From Epiperipatus broadwayi (lineage: Eukaryota; Onychophora; Udeonychophora; Euonychophora; Peripatidae), in contig JAQFVV010000322.1 in the NCBI GenBank assembly GCA_028023455.1, forward strand, positions 250,001 through 314,000: a DNA stretch of 64,000 nucleotides. The letters are read 5' to 3'. Within the stretch, counting starts at the first letter, position 1. Every line of letters starts with the position of its first letter. The position numbers and the translations under genes are program-made. The notes beneath the pieces were generated by a model. The model did no database searches. It worked only from the letters and a program-made list of their open reading frames with translations, and was not told where the DNA came from. Below, in pieces: positions 22,089 through 34,804 of this stretch.

Positions 22089-24045
22089 TAAGATGGCATA
22101 GAATAGAGTTTTTCTGAGTAGTTGGAGTAATACAAGAGTAAGATTATTATTTAAAGGAAAGGGTAAGGATCAGAGAAAGTTAAATAATTATAGACTGATA
22201 GCGGTAACAGCAGTTTTATATAAAGTTTTCTCATATGTGGTGGCTAGAAGAGTTGTAAAATGGATGGAAGGGAATAATGTAGTGGGGGAAATGCAAGGAG
22301 GTTTTAGATTAAATAGGCATATAGGAGATAGTTTATTTGTAGTTACACAACTTATGGATATGAGTAGGAATTCAGGTAAACAGTTATATATGACTTTTGT
22401 AGGTATGGAGAAGGCATATGATAGAGTAAATAGAAATAGACTATGGATAAGTTTAGCAAATTTGGGAATGGATGAAGCTTTAGTGGATATTATTAAGAAA
22501 TTATATGAAAATAATTATTATATATGTATCAGTTAGAGAATATAGAATCAGTTAAAGTTAAAAATGGGGTGGGACTAAGGCAAGGATGCCCTCTGTCACC
22601 TATATTGTTTGTGTTATATTTGAGTGAAATGGAAAGAGCAATAGAAAGATTAGGAAGAGGGATAGAGATACCATTAATAGGTAGTAAGGGGGTATATATT
22701 TTGTCAGGTTTTTTTTTTTTTTGCGTTTGATATATTTTTGTGTGCAGAAAGAAGAGAAGATATGGAAGTTATGCTGAGGACATGTTCAAGGGTGGGTAAA
22801 GAGATGGGGAATAAATTTAGTGAAGAAAAATCAAATATAATGATGGTTAATATTGGGGAAAGAGAAGATGTAGAATTTTTATTGGGAGATATTATGTTAA
22901 GTGTGGTGAATAGATGTAGTTATTTGGGAATTATTTTAAGTAATCAGAAAAATTATTTGGATGAATGGGAGAAAAAATTGATAAATGAAGCAAAGAAAAG
23001 AAAGGGATTGATAAAGAAATTAACAGTGTTTTCATATAATAAATATGATGTAATGGAAGGGATTTGCAGTAGCAGGGTTAACATATGGTAATGCTGCATT
23101 ATGTGTTAGTAAAGGGGTATTAAATTACTTAGAAAAAGTTCAAGGGGAAGTAGGAAGTCATGCATTGGATGCAGATGTATGGACATCAAGGGAGGCAATT
23201 CAAGGAGAAAGGGGATCGTCAAGTTTTCATATGAGAGATGCAAAAAGTAAAATGAAAATGTTTGGTAGATTGCAGTTTATGGATAATAAAAGAATAGCCA
23301 AAATAGTATTTAATTGGGTTATAAGTAAAGGGCAGGTAACAAGATGGGTGAGAAAGGTAATGCAGTATGCATAAGATTTGGATAAAGAATTTATATCAGT
23401 ATATTTGTACAAAAGATGGGTTGATTGTGTTAGGAGGATTGTTGCATGTTGTAGTGGTAAAGAATGGGATAAAAGAATAGATTTATTAATAAAGAATAGG
23501 GAGTTAGAGAGCTGGAGAACTAGTATGGAGAATAAAAAGAGTTTAAATATATATAGAAATAAACAATATTAGGTGCGAGTTAATATATGATAATAGTAAG
23601 GAAAGTAGTTTATTGTTTAAGGCTCAAATGGGATCTTTAGCAACAAGAGAATATACGTGTTAGTGGAAAAATATGGGTGATTTCATCTATAAATTATGTA
23701 AGGAAGGAATAGAAAATATTAGGCATCTGTTAATTGAATGTAAATGCTTGAAAACCGATAGGGCACATATAATGAAATTATAGAAGAATAAATATGAAAA
23801 AAGTACCAAAGTGATTATACATAAAGTGGATTATTGGTTTTTATGTTGGGTTTAGGAAAAGATAAGGTGGATTTAGATATAAAGTCCATAGAGTTGACAA
23901 GGATTATATTGTGGAAATGGGATGGAGCAGAATATGGGAAAAAGACTGGGGAATGGAAAATAAAGTGGCTAACAGGTTTCTCTCGGCATAATTGTTGAGA
24001 TATTTTTGATTCTGTTTAAGGAGAAGCTACAGTACATCACATCAT
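22089..24045 (+). mobile_element. CR1-like LINE copy A2, 3' part: RT to tail
   Basis: Plus-strand RT blocks in order: VVGEMQGGFRLNRHIGDSLF, FVGMEKAYDRVNRNRLW (motif A; FVGMEKAYD replaces F-D-IEKAYD), VGLRQGCPLSPILFVLYLS (motif B), then a T-run of 14 (22709-22722) at the FADD box, which reads GCGTTTGAT (AFD), so the first catalytic Asp is lost and a frameshift follows. C-terminal MFGRLQFMDNKRIAKIVFNW and the Cys/His tail precede the 3' end at ACATCACATCAT. Many stops; inactive. Confidence 0.8.
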
Positions 24046-24049
24046 ATAT

Positions 24050-24300
24050 TTCTGGCTCCCTGTTTCGTTCCCTGTTTCCTAGTTTAGGGAATGAAATTTC
24101 TCTAAAATTATCCCTATTAAAAAGGGGAGTTTCTTAGCTCTCTTTTCATACATGAGTTATATCAACAATGTAATCACAAGTAAGAATAATTTCAACTTTT
24201 ATAAAAACACTATGTAAATATATGACAGCCACTGAAATTACAAAAGATTTTTACAGAGATTTTACCTTTTAATGAAAATTTTCATTTCACTTAATTTTGT
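24050..24300. other. No recognised gene
   Basis: AT-rich flank between LINE A2 and the direct duplication that follows. Confidence 0.35.
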
Positions 24301-25345
24301 TGAATGAATGAGAGTCCAGTTGTTGGGAGGACCTCCAGAGGCCTAAATGCTAGTTCTTTTGAGAGAGGGTGCTGTGGTGAGGGCACTGTAGTGATCGTTA
24401 CCAACATTGGTTTTTCTTATTCACAAGATAGAAAAAATAACGTTATTTATGGCAATTCTTTAACATTATCGTCAAGAATGATTTTATCCCTGTATTATTG
24501 CAAAATAAGTGGCAGTTTGGCCTGATGATTCTAATTGCAAGTGATTCACCTTATTTAATTTTATTACTTCCATTGTTGTTATTGATAGGGCTGCCTTTTT
24601 GCTGTTCATGTGATTTTTTATGATGGATTAGAATGGTTTTCAGCAGAAACATTTTAAAGCTTGGATTTTTTTTCCTTGTTCTCCATAGTTTTTCCATAAT
24701 TTTTTCAAAGTATTTGGGATTGCTCTCTTGTGAAGATATTCGAGGCCATTTGGAAGAACTGAACAGTAGATTGATTTAGTCCGTATTTTATATTATCTCC
24801 AAGTGTTTTTTTATTTCTCAACTTATCTACCTCAAATTAGATTTCCCAATATTGTACTCCTAAAACACATTCATATTTGATTTTTAGACTTTACAAATAA
24901 TTCCTAATTGTACTTTTTAATTAAAATTTGCATTACAATCAACTTTGCTGATTGAATTAGAGAGTCTGGTTGTTGGGAGGGGCCACAGAGACCTAAATCC
25001 TGGTTTTTTTGAGGGGAAGGGCTAGAAAGAGGGTGCTGTGGGGACTGTTGCCAACATTGATTTTCTTATTCACAAGACGGAAGAAAACACTATTCATAGC
25101 AGTTTTAGCATTATTGTAATAAACGATTTTATCCAAGTATTATTGCAAAGTAAACCGCAGTTTGGCCTAATGATTTTAGTTGCAAGTGATTCACCCTATT
25201 TAAATTTATTATTTCCAATATCTCCAAGTGTTTTCCTATTCTTAACTTATCCATCACAAATTGAATTTCTCAATATTGTGCTCCTAAAATGCTACTCATA
25301 TTTAAACTCTAGACTTTACAATTAATTTCTAATTGTAACATTCAT
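24301..25345 (+). repeat. Diverged direct duplication (two copies)
   Basis: Copy 1 spans about 24301-24930 and copy 2 about 24953-25345, starting at TTGAAT(G)A..GAGAGTC. Shared phrases include GTTGTTGGGAGG, AGAGGGTGCTGTGG, TTCTTATTCACAAGA and GCAAGTGATTCACC. Copy 2 lacks about 240 bp present in the middle of copy 1 and then rejoins at ATCTCCAAGTGTTTT. Non-coding, element unknown. Confidence 0.7.
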
Positions 25346-25626
25346 TTGTCTTTAATGGTTAATACACACCCTTTCCACATCCTTTTCCCTTTTCATATGT
25401 ATTTTTCCCCTTTCACCATGTTGCTGCTGAATTTCATTTTTATCATTCTTTGTAAACCTCTTATTTAACTGTATTTGTACCTTTTTTTGATTAATAAACT
25501 TTCATCACTGAGGGGAAAAAAATTAAAAAAAATCGACAGCTTGAAAAATGAAATGTGATTGGAACCTCATTTTTAAGAAATGACTGTTGAACATTATTTA
25601 AAATTCAAATTTTATAATTGTGCAGG

Positions 25627-26052
25627 TAATATATAGGGTATATGAGCACAGACTTTCACACGACCCACCACTCTCCACACTATCTCGTAACACTGATACA
25701 CTTGAACACATATATGTTGACAAGAATCTCGGCCTTAGGGTGGCCTTTGAGCATTCCATTATCAGATTTTCAATTGGATGGATGGTTGAAGAGTTGGAGT
25801 GTGGAGTAGATTGAAGCCTTTCCATTAAAATATGAGGTTTGGCTATCTTAATATATATCTAAGCACTTATAGCATATATGTGTAGAGATGGTAATCTGGA
25901 CCAACTGATGATTGCTGGTTTAGCATGACATTATGTATATTGGTGATTATTTATCTTTTCAACATATATGTGTTCAAGTGTATCAGTGTTATGAGATAGT
26001 GTGGAGAGTGGTGGGTCATGTGAAAGTCTGTGCTCATATACCCTATATATTG
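25627..26052. mobile_element. MITE-like element with ~94-bp terminal inverted repeats
   Basis: 25627-25720 is the near-perfect reverse complement of 25959-26052, including ATATAGGGTATATGAGCACA and CACTGATACACTTGAACACA, with an internal ~240 bp. A short frame exists in each direction within the arms but only because they mirror each other. The structure fits a non-autonomous DNA transposon; the target duplication was not resolved because flanks are TA-rich. Confidence 0.75.
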
Positions 26053-26332
26053 TATATATAGACACAGGTATATAATAAGCCTATGTGTTTCAGTTAATCA
26101 TGCATTTAATAAATATAAAAATAAATAAAAAATGTAAACTGTATTGGAGTAGCACTAATTCACCAAATGGTTATACATTTTTTTTTATGACTGTATTATT
26201 AAATATTAAATTTATTAATTTTATCTTCTTCTTTTTTTTTAGTTTTCTTTTTCTAATATGTTTTGTAAAAATATTTAATTTTAACATGGTAATTTTGTTT
26301 TGATTATATATATATATGATTATTTATTTTAG

Positions 26333-26400
26333 GAAAAACTAATGCTATTACTCAAGCTGCTCGCAGACTATTAGAAAGTTGTGAAAAGTTTATTTCGGAA
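26333..26400 (+). CDS. Host exon (68 nt), protein not identified
   Basis: The segment is preceded by a pyrimidine/T-rich tract ending TTTATTTTAG and followed by GTAAGA, both good splice signals. Only one frame is open: with one base from the previous exon it reads (x)-KTNAITQAARRLLESCEKFI-SE and ends exactly at a codon boundary (start phase 1, end phase 0). The composition is protein-like, helical and amphipathic, and less AT-rich than its surroundings. The parent protein was not recognised. Neighbouring exons were not found in the window, so its introns would be very long on both sides and contain the transposon clusters. Confidence 0.55.
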
Positions 26401-26866
26401 GTAAGATGATTATTATATACATGTGTTAAGTCATTATCTATGTATGTGTATTTGTTAAAACAGAAGTTCATACTTGACCTATCAAACTGGCTAAACTTTA
26501 TGTCATAATACCAATAAATATGGATATTGGTTAAAATGAATAGTTTATTGCATTTCGGGCCTTAATTATATATAATTTCAACATTATCTATAGATTTGTG
26601 CATATAACAGCTGGACTTGAACTGCATATTAGATATTGGGTGGGAAGATATTGGGAGTGGGAATAAATAGTATGGATACTTGCCTTTTTTTCCTTTCACT
26701 TCATTTATTTTAGGTTTACTATTTTATTTAGTATTAAACACTTGTCCTATATAATTTTTTAATTAGATGTTAAATTTTTTTTCCCAAAATGGACAAACCA
26801 AGAGTTTTTCTATTGAAATCAATAACTTCTAGTTATAAATTTGGGAATAAATTTAAATGAATTCAT
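26401..26866. other. Putative intron, no recognised gene
   Basis: Begins at the GTAAGA donor. Runs to the 3' end of LINE copy B. No other exon was recognised. Confidence 0.4.
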
Positions 26867-29800
26867 TGTTATGCGATGTATTGTGACTTCTTATACGAGT
26901 TGGGAATCTCTCAACAACTATGCCCAGAGAAAGCTGTTATTTACTTTATCTTCTCTTTCCATTTCCTGCCCCAAGTTTTCCTATATTCTGCTCCATTCCA
27001 TTTCCACATGTAGTCTTTGTCAACTCCATGGCTTTCATATCTAAATCCCCCTTATCTTTTTCCAAACCCAGCATAAAAAACCATTAACTCACTTTCTATA
27101 TAATCTCTTTGTTTATATTTATTCTTCCATAACTTCATTATTTGTACCCTTTCTGTTTTCATGCATTTACATTCAGTTAACAGATGCCTAATATTTTCTA
27201 TGCCTTCCTTACACAACAACTTGCTGATTAAATCACCCATATTTTTTCATTTACGTTCCTTACACAACAACTTGTAGACTAAATCACCCATATTTTTCCA
27301 TTTACATGTATTTCCCTTGTTGCTAAAGATCTCTCATTCGAGCTTTAAACAGTAAATTATTTTCATTGCTACTATCATAAATTAACTCACACCCAATATT
27401 CTGCATTTTTCCATTTACATATATATTCCCTTGTTACTAAAGATCTCATTTGAGCTTTAAACAGTAAACTTTTTTCATTGCTATTATCATAAATTAACTC
27501 ACACCCAATATTCTGTTTAATTCTATATATATATTTAAACTCTTTTTACTCTTCATACTAGCTCTCCAACTCCCTATTCTTTATTAATGCATCTATTCTT
27601 CTATCATATTCCTTAACACTATACCACTCAACAATTCTCCTAACACAATCATCCCACCTTTTGTACAAGTATACTGACATAAATTCTTTATCCAAATCTG
27701 CATACCGCATTATCTTTCTCACTCATCTTGTTGCCTCCCCTTTACTCATAACTCAATTAAATACTATTTTGGTTATTTTTTTATTATCCATAAACTGCAA
27801 TCTACCGAACATTTTCATTTTGCTTTCTGCATCTCTTATATAAAAACATGATTATCCCATTTCTCCTTGAATTGCCTCCTTCGCCATCCACACATCTGCA
27901 TCTCATGCATGTCTTTCTACTTCTCTTTGCACTTTTTCTAAGTAATCTAATATCCCTTTACTAAATACATAACGCATCGTTACCACATGATAATCCTGCT
28001 ACTGCTACTCTCTTCCATACAATTCTAGCTACATCATATTTATTTTATAAAAACACTGTTAATTTCTTTATCAATCCTTTTCTTTTCTACGTTTCATTTA
28101 TCAATTTTTTCTCCCATTCATCTAAGCAATTTCTCTGATTATTTAAGACAATTCACAAATAGTTATATCTATTCACCACACTTAACTTTATATCCCCTAA
28201 TAAAAATTCTTTGTCTTCTCTTTCCCCAGTTTTAATCATCATTACTTTTGATGTCTTCATTAAATTTAATCCCCATTTCTTTATCCACCCTTGCGCATGT
28301 CCTCAGCATAACTCTCAAATCTTCTCTTCTTTCTTCACAAAAAGACATCGTCCACAAATAAAAGACCCGACAATGTATATACTCCCTCGACATCTATTAG
28401 TGGTATCTCTATCTCTCTTCCTAGTCTTCTATTGCTTTCTCCATATCTCTCAAATACAACAAAAACAATAGGTGTTATATGCATCTTTGCCTTAGTCCTA
28501 CACTATTTTTAACTTTAACTGATTCTATATCTTTAATTGATACGTATAGTAATTATTTTCATATAATTTCTTAATAATAATTATTAAAACTCCATCCATT
28601 TCCAAATTTACTAAACTTACCCATAATCTATTTCTATTTACTCTATCATACACCTTCTCTATATCTATAAAAACTATGTATAACTGTCTACCTATATTCC
28701 TACTCATATTCATAAGTTGTGTAACTACAAATAAACTATCTGCTATATTCCTATCCGATTGAAAATCTCCTTGCATTTCTCCTACTATATTATTTTCTTT
28801 CCATCCATTTTGCACTCCTTCCAGCCACCATATATGAGAAAACTATATAAAACTGATGTTACCGCTATCGGTCTATCATTGTTTAACTTTCTGTGATCCT
28901 TACCCTTTTCTTTAAATAGTCACCTTACTCTTGTATTGCTTCAACTTTCCGGACAATCACTCTTCTGTGCCATCTTATTAAAACATGATATTAGTTTTAC
29001 TTTTGCCTTTCCACTTTTCAATTTCTTCCCTGCTTCTTCAATTCACTTTCTATAAACCTAAAATTCCCATTACTATTTGCTTTCATGTTTGCTATCATTC
29101 TGTCCTACACATCTAACATCTTTTCTATATCCATTACATACCTATTTAAGATTATCTGATTCTTCTCAAGAGCTACACTCTATTCCCTCATCATCTAGTA
29201 ATACTACTACTCGCTTCCCTACATTCCTTTTTGTAATGTAATTTCAAATTTTTTTACTCCTATCTCTTCCACTTTATTAATATCCTCCAACAATTTACTA
29301 TTCAATTTTATTCTTTCTCTATAATTATCTATTTTAGCCAACTTCTTTTTTTCTAAGTACTTTTCCCATTTAACATTAATATCTTTTTTACTTTCTTTGT
29401 TCTTAATAGCACACTTATATTCTCTGCATGCTTTTTTCTTTTTTACATTTTTACTAACTCTCACTTTCCTATTACTTTTATTCTTCTGGATATTCTCATC
29501 TAAAACCCTATTTGCCACTTTTTCCATTTCACCATACAAGTCCTTATACTCACCCCCAACCAACTTCTTCCATGCTTTCTTCAACTTTTATTTTATACTT
29601 TTCTAACTTATTCTTATCATTCACTCTCCATCCACATCTTTCACTACCATTTCTACTTTTATTTTTATTTTCCATCTCATTACTAACCATTTCTATCATA
29701 AAGAAGTTAAGATCACTATTGCTCTTCATTATCAACACCTTAACTTTCCATACTTTATTCATTCCCTCTTTCTCTGTTAATATGTAATCTATGGTGTGGA

Positions 29801-30080
29801 ATATATTATTTCTAGACCATGTGTATTGCCCCTCATAAATATTTGATAAATGTCCAATAATCAAATTCACTCTCTGACAAAAATTTTTCAAAAGTTGTTC
29901 ATTCTAATTACCTACATTATCAATTTCTTCAATATGCCCATTCATATCTCCTATAACCATTATTGCCCCTTTTCTTTGAAACTCTGTATATCCTTAACTA
30001 GGCATTCATATATGCTACTGTTTTACTCCATTATAGTTTGACTATCTCCAGTAGCTATATACACTATAGCCAACATCCAT
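26867..30080 (-). mobile_element. CR1-like LINE copy B, 5'-truncated
   Basis: Minus-strand copy from inside the endonuclease to the 3' tail. It includes the EEP region (YEGQYTWSRNNIFHTIDYIL), the lysine-rich linker (29219-29584), RT motif A (FIDIEKVYDRVNRNRLW), and at 28344-28358 the catalytic box FVDDV, the best-kept version in the window. The C-terminus has local tandem duplications (51 bp at 27207-27308 and ~113 bp at 27293-27520). The 3' end lies near 26867. Its 5' end abuts the 3' tail of copy C directly. Heavily frameshifted. Confidence 0.8.
27207..27520 (-). repeat. Two internal tandem duplications in LINE copy B
   Basis: CCTTACACAACAACTTG begins at 27207 and 27258 (period 51). A ~113-bp unit with TTTTTCCATTTACAT, CTTGTT(G/A)CTAAAGATCT and AACTCACACCCAATATTCTG begins at 27293 and 27406. 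Both are absent from copies A2 and C, so they arose after insertion of B. Confidence 0.8.
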
Positions 30081-32020
30081 TGTGATGTGATATAATGTGG
30101 TGCACTGTGACTTCTCCTTAAACAGAGTCAGGAATCTCTCAGCAGCTATGCTCAGAGAAACCTGTTAGCCACTTTACTTTTCTTTTCCATTGTCCACCCT
30201 AAGTTTTCCCATAATCTGCTCCATCCCATTTGCAAAACATAATATTTGTTAACTCCATGATCTTCATATCTAAATCCCCCTTATCTTTTCCCAAACCTAT
30301 CATAAAAACCAATAACTCACTTTCTGTATAATCACTCTGTTCATATTTAATCTTCTATAACTTCATTATTTGTACCCTTTCTGCTTCAAAGCATTTACAT
30401 TGAAGTAACAGATGCCTAATATTTTCTATGCCTTCCTTACACAACTTGCAGACTAAATCACCCATATTTTTCCATTTACGTGTATATTCCCTTGTTGCTA
30501 AAGATCCCGTTCAAGCCTTAAACAATAAACTACTTTCCTTACTATTATCATAAATTAACTCACACCAAATGTTCTGTTTACTTATATATATATTTAAACT
30601 CATTTTACTCTCCATACTAGTTCTCCATCTTTCCAACTCCCTATTCTTTATTAATGCATATATTCTTCTATCCCACTCCTTACCACTATAACACTCAACA
30701 ATCCCTCTAACACAATCATCCCACCTTTTGTACGAGTATACTGACATAACTTCTTTATCCAAATCTTCTGCATACCGCATTACCTTTCTCACCCATCTTG
30801 TTGCCTGCCCTTTACTTGTAACCCAATTAAATAGTATTTTGGCTATTCTTTTATTATCCATAAACTGCAATCTACCGAACATTTTCAATTTGCTTTTTGC
30901 ATCCCTTGTATAAAAACTTGACCATCCCATTTCTCCTTGAGTTGCCTCCTTTGCTGTCCACACCTCAGCATCTAATGCATGTTTCCTACTTACCTTTGTA
31001 CTTTTTCTAAGCAATCTAATACCCCTTTACTAATACATAACGCATCATTGCCGTATGTTAACCCTGCTACTGCCACTCTCTTCCATACAATTCTAACTAC
31101 ATCATATTTATTATATGAAAACCCTGTTAATTTCTTTATCAATCCCTTTCTTTTCTTTGCTTCATTTATCAATTTTTTCTCCCATTCATCCAAGCAATTT
31201 TTTTTATTACTCAAGATGATTCCCAAATAACTATATCTATTCACCACACTTTATACCCCCCAATAAGAAATCTTTGTTTTCTCTTTCTCCAGTATTCACC
31301 ATCATTATATTTGATCTTTCTTCACTAAATTTAATCCCCATATCTTTACCCACCCTTGCGCATGTCCTCAGCATAACTTCCATATCATCTCTTCTTTCTG
31401 CACCCAAAAGGATATCATACGCAAAAAAAAAAAAGACCCGACAATGTATATACTCTCTTCCCACCTATTAACGATATCTCTATCCCTCTTCCAAGACTTT
31501 CTATTGCTCTCTCCATTTCACTCAAATACAACACAAACAAAATAGGTGACATAGCGCATCCTTGCCTCAATCCCACCCCATTTTTAACTTTAACTGATTC
31601 TATATCCCCTAATTGATATGTATAGTAATTATTTTCATATAATTTTTTAAATAACACCCACTAAAGCTTCATCCATTTCCCAGATTTGCTAAACTTATCC
31701 ATAATCTACTTCTATTCATTCTATCATATGCCTTCTCTATATCTATAAAACTCATATATAACTGTCTACCTGAATTTCTACTCATATCTATAAGTTGTGT
31801 AACTACAAATAAACTATCTCCTATACACCTATCTGACCTAAAGCCTCCTTGCATTTCCCCCACTACATTATTTTTTTCCATTCACTTTGCACTCTTCCAG
31901 CCACCATATATGAAAAACTTTTTATGATCTTTTCCTTTAAATAATAATCTTGCTCTTGTATTATTCCAGCTACCCGGAAAAACTCTCTTCTGTGCCATCT
32001 TATTAAAACATGATAGTAAC

Positions 32021-32096
32021 TTTACTTTTGTCCTACGCCCTAAATTCATTACCATCTCTTTACTTTTATCCTACGCCCTAAATTCATTACCATCTC
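32021..32096 (-). repeat. 38-bp tandem duplication in LINE copy C
   Basis: TTTACTTTT(G/A)TCCTACGCCC begins at 32021 and 32059. Thirty-eight is not a multiple of three, so this duplication shifts the ORF2 frame just before the RT domain. Confidence 0.85.
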
Positions 32097-33267
32097 TGCT
32101 GCCCATCCATCTAACCCTCTTGCCTTATTACTTCTCAATTTCTTCCCTGCCTCATTCAGTTCATTTTCTGTAAACTTAATATTATTACTATATGCTTGCA
32201 TATTTTCTATCCCTCTGTCCTTCACATCTAACATCTTTTCTATATCCATTACATAACTATTCAATATTCTTTCTAATTCTTCTCTAGAGCTACACTCTAT
32301 TCCCTCCTCATCCAGTAATACTATCTTTCTCTCCCCTAAATCTCTCCTTTTAATGTAATTCCAAAATTTTTTACTGCCATCTCTTCCACTTTTATTAATA
32401 TCATCCAATAATTTACTATTTAGTTTCATTCTCTCTCTATAATTATCTATTTTAGCTAACTTCTTCTTTTCTAAGTACTTTTCCCATTTAGCATTAATAT
32501 CTTTTTCACTTTCTTTGTTCTTAATAGCACACTTATATTTTTTGCATGCTTTTTTTCTTTCTTTTACACTTTTACTAACTCTCATTTTTCTATTACTTTT
32601 ATTCTTCTGAATATTCTCATCTAAAACCCTATTTGCCACTTTTTCTATTTCATCACACCAGTCCTCATACTCATTTCCAACCAACTCTTCCATAGTTTCT
32701 TCAACTTGTATTTTATACTCTTCTAACTTATTCTTATCATTCACTCTCCATCCACATTTTTCACTATTGTTTCTACTTTTATTTCTATTTTCCATCACAT
32801 TACTAACCATTTCAATTACAAAGAAATTATGATCACTATTACATACTCTCTCTTCATTATCAAACACCTTAATTTTCCATATACTTTATTCATTCCCTCT
32901 TTCTCTACCAATACATAATCTGTTGTGTGGGATATATTATTCCTAGACCATGTGTATTGTCCCTCATAAATATTTGATAAGTTTCCAATGCTCAAATTTA
33001 CTCTCTGACAAAATTTCTTCAAAAGCTGTCCATTCTTATTGTCTACATCATCAATTTCTTCAATATGCCCATTCATATCTCCTATAACCATTATTCTCTT
33101 TCCCTTTTCTTTAAAACTCTGTATATCCTTAACTAGGCACTCATATATGCTACTGTTCCACTCCATTATAGTTTGACTATTTCCAGGAACTATATAAACT
33201 ATAGCCACCATCCATTCTTGTTTTCCCGACCTTATTTCAAACCACAAATGTTCTTGGCATTTAACAG

Positions 33268-33309
33268 TATTTAAATATTTTTTTGATATATTTAAATATT
33301 TTTTTGATA
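33268..33309 (-). repeat. 21-bp in-frame duplication in the endonuclease of LINE C
   Basis: TATTTAAATATTTTTTTGATA occurs twice in a row (period 21), giving ISKKYLN twice in the protein. It keeps the frame. Confidence 0.85.
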
Positions 33310-33708
33310 TAACACCTATACCACCACCCTTTTTTTCTTTCTCTTTTTTATTTATACCCTGCCATACCAAATCTTCCAAAACAGGTTCTTCCATCTTTTC
33401 TTAGATGTGTTTCCACTACTGCTAATACCTCAAACCCTTCATTTTCAATTGCTTTATTTAATTCCTACCACCTTGCATATTCAAATACCCAATTTTAACA
33501 ATTTTTTTCCTAACTACTCTTTTATAAATTTTTTTGATTCTTTCTTCTCCATTATGTTTATAAATAACTTGCTTACCATTAATTTTACAGACCCATTTCC
33601 TCTCCACATCTACATTTATATCTAAATCAACTGCCCTTTGTTTATTCCTTACATCCCATCCATTCTTCATCTTTTTAATAACACTACAATTTAAAATCCC
33701 ACTCCTCT

Positions 33709-34804
33709 TTACAAGTTTCTCAAACTACATTCTTTATAAATCAGATTCCCTAAAACATCACTTCCTTGTTTCCCTAAGTGCAACCCATCTTTACCAAATA
33801 ACTCCCTCTTACCAATAAAATAATCCCACACATCCACAAACGTAACATCATTTCTCTCACACAATTCTTTCAATCTCTCATTTATAGAACATGCCCTATC
33901 TAACATATACCTTTTATCAAATCTTGGTAATAATCCAACTATTTCTACTCTTCCTTTAACCATACTCAAATTCCTAATCAATCTGTGTATTCACCCATTA
34001 CTCTCTCTGATAAATTATTAGTTCCTACCATAACATATACGTCTCTATTCCCTTGCTTTTTTATTTTACCTGTAACATTTCTAATTTTAGTTCCCAGCAA
34101 ACATACTCTTGCATACCTGTTTCTATTTTCCCTTGCAATTATATCTCCACATTCTCTTATTAATGAATCCCCTATCAATACTGTCTCATAGTCTTCTTTT
34201 TCTGCTTCATTCACAACCTTCTCTACCACCTTCTGGACTTCCTCATCTCCTTCTTCCTTATCATTCCTACTCAATAATTCCTTTATCTGCTCACACTTCG
34301 TCTCTAACGATTTTAAGTTTGCTTCTACATCCTTTACCTCTTCCTCTATTTTACTTATTCTTTGGCCAACCATCTCCAATGCTCTACCTATTTTTCCATC
34401 CATATCTCTTGTCACTCCACTACAAACACACTATCCTGCCTTCCTCCACTACGTTTTGTTCCATTTCTCCTGACTTCCTGCCTTCCTCAACTACGTTTTG
34501 TTTCATTTTTCCTGACTTTCTCTTTATGCTATCTACACTTTGAAATCACTTTTTCACCTTTTTTATCACATTTACACAGTCTACATAACCATAAACCTGT
34601 TACATCCTTCCTAGTCTTATTTAAGCATTTCAAGTGGAAAACCTCATCACATATATTACATTCTACCACAGCACGGCTAATTCTTTTCTGACAACTATAT
34701 AGGCATTGTAAAATACAAATGCAATCCATATTACTTATTTTCCAAGACACCTGTTCTATATTTAACTTTATACTTTTTTTCCTACTCTTCAAACCCTTTT
34801 GCAC
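33709..34804 (-). pseudogene. LINE ORF1: PHD finger, coiled coil, SGNH esterase
   Basis: Three frames on the minus strand form one interrupted ORF1. 34804-34529 holds a C4HC3 PHD finger (CLYSC, then CNICDEVFHLKC, then WLCRLC). Next comes a duplicated 42-bp segment (34434-34520; EQNVVEEG/KQNVVEEG type repeat). 34415-33978 gives a coiled coil (ISKIEEEVKDVEANLKSLET) followed by SGNH block I VLIGDSLIR and block III VGTNNL. 33981-33709 has the catalytic block V KDGLHLGKQG (Asp-x-x-His). ORF1p is thought to bind RNA and chromatin and to act at membranes or lipids through the esterase (known for such families; not shown here). Catalytic Ser, Asp and His are still readable. Confidence 0.8.

Larger units (their letters stand above)
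30199..33670 (-). pseudogene. LINE ORF2: EEP endonuclease, RT, zinc tail
   Basis: Minus strand, broken into about eight frames. Endonuclease: KIGYLNMQGGRN at the start, VIGDMNGHIEEIDD, TTDYVLVEKEG and SDHNFFVIEM. RT: GGFRSDRCIGDSLF, FIDIEKAYDR (motif A), VGLRQGCAMSPILFVLYLS (motif B) and a catalytic box reading FAYDI at about 31412-31423, where the first Asp of FADD has become Tyr beside an A/T run of 12. C-terminus: MFGRLQFMDNKRIAKILFNW and CKLCKEGIENIRHLLLQC zinc motif. Two local duplications (21 bp in the endonuclease near 33268, 38 bp at 32021-32096) were added after insertion. No active enzyme is expected. Confidence 0.8.

Noticed and set aside
29397-29787. Plus-strand frames rich in L, F and S
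   Set aside because: Antisense shadows of the lysine-rich linker and endonuclease of LINE copy B. The same applies to plus-strand frames at 30728, 31274, 33407 and 34109-34691 over copy C.
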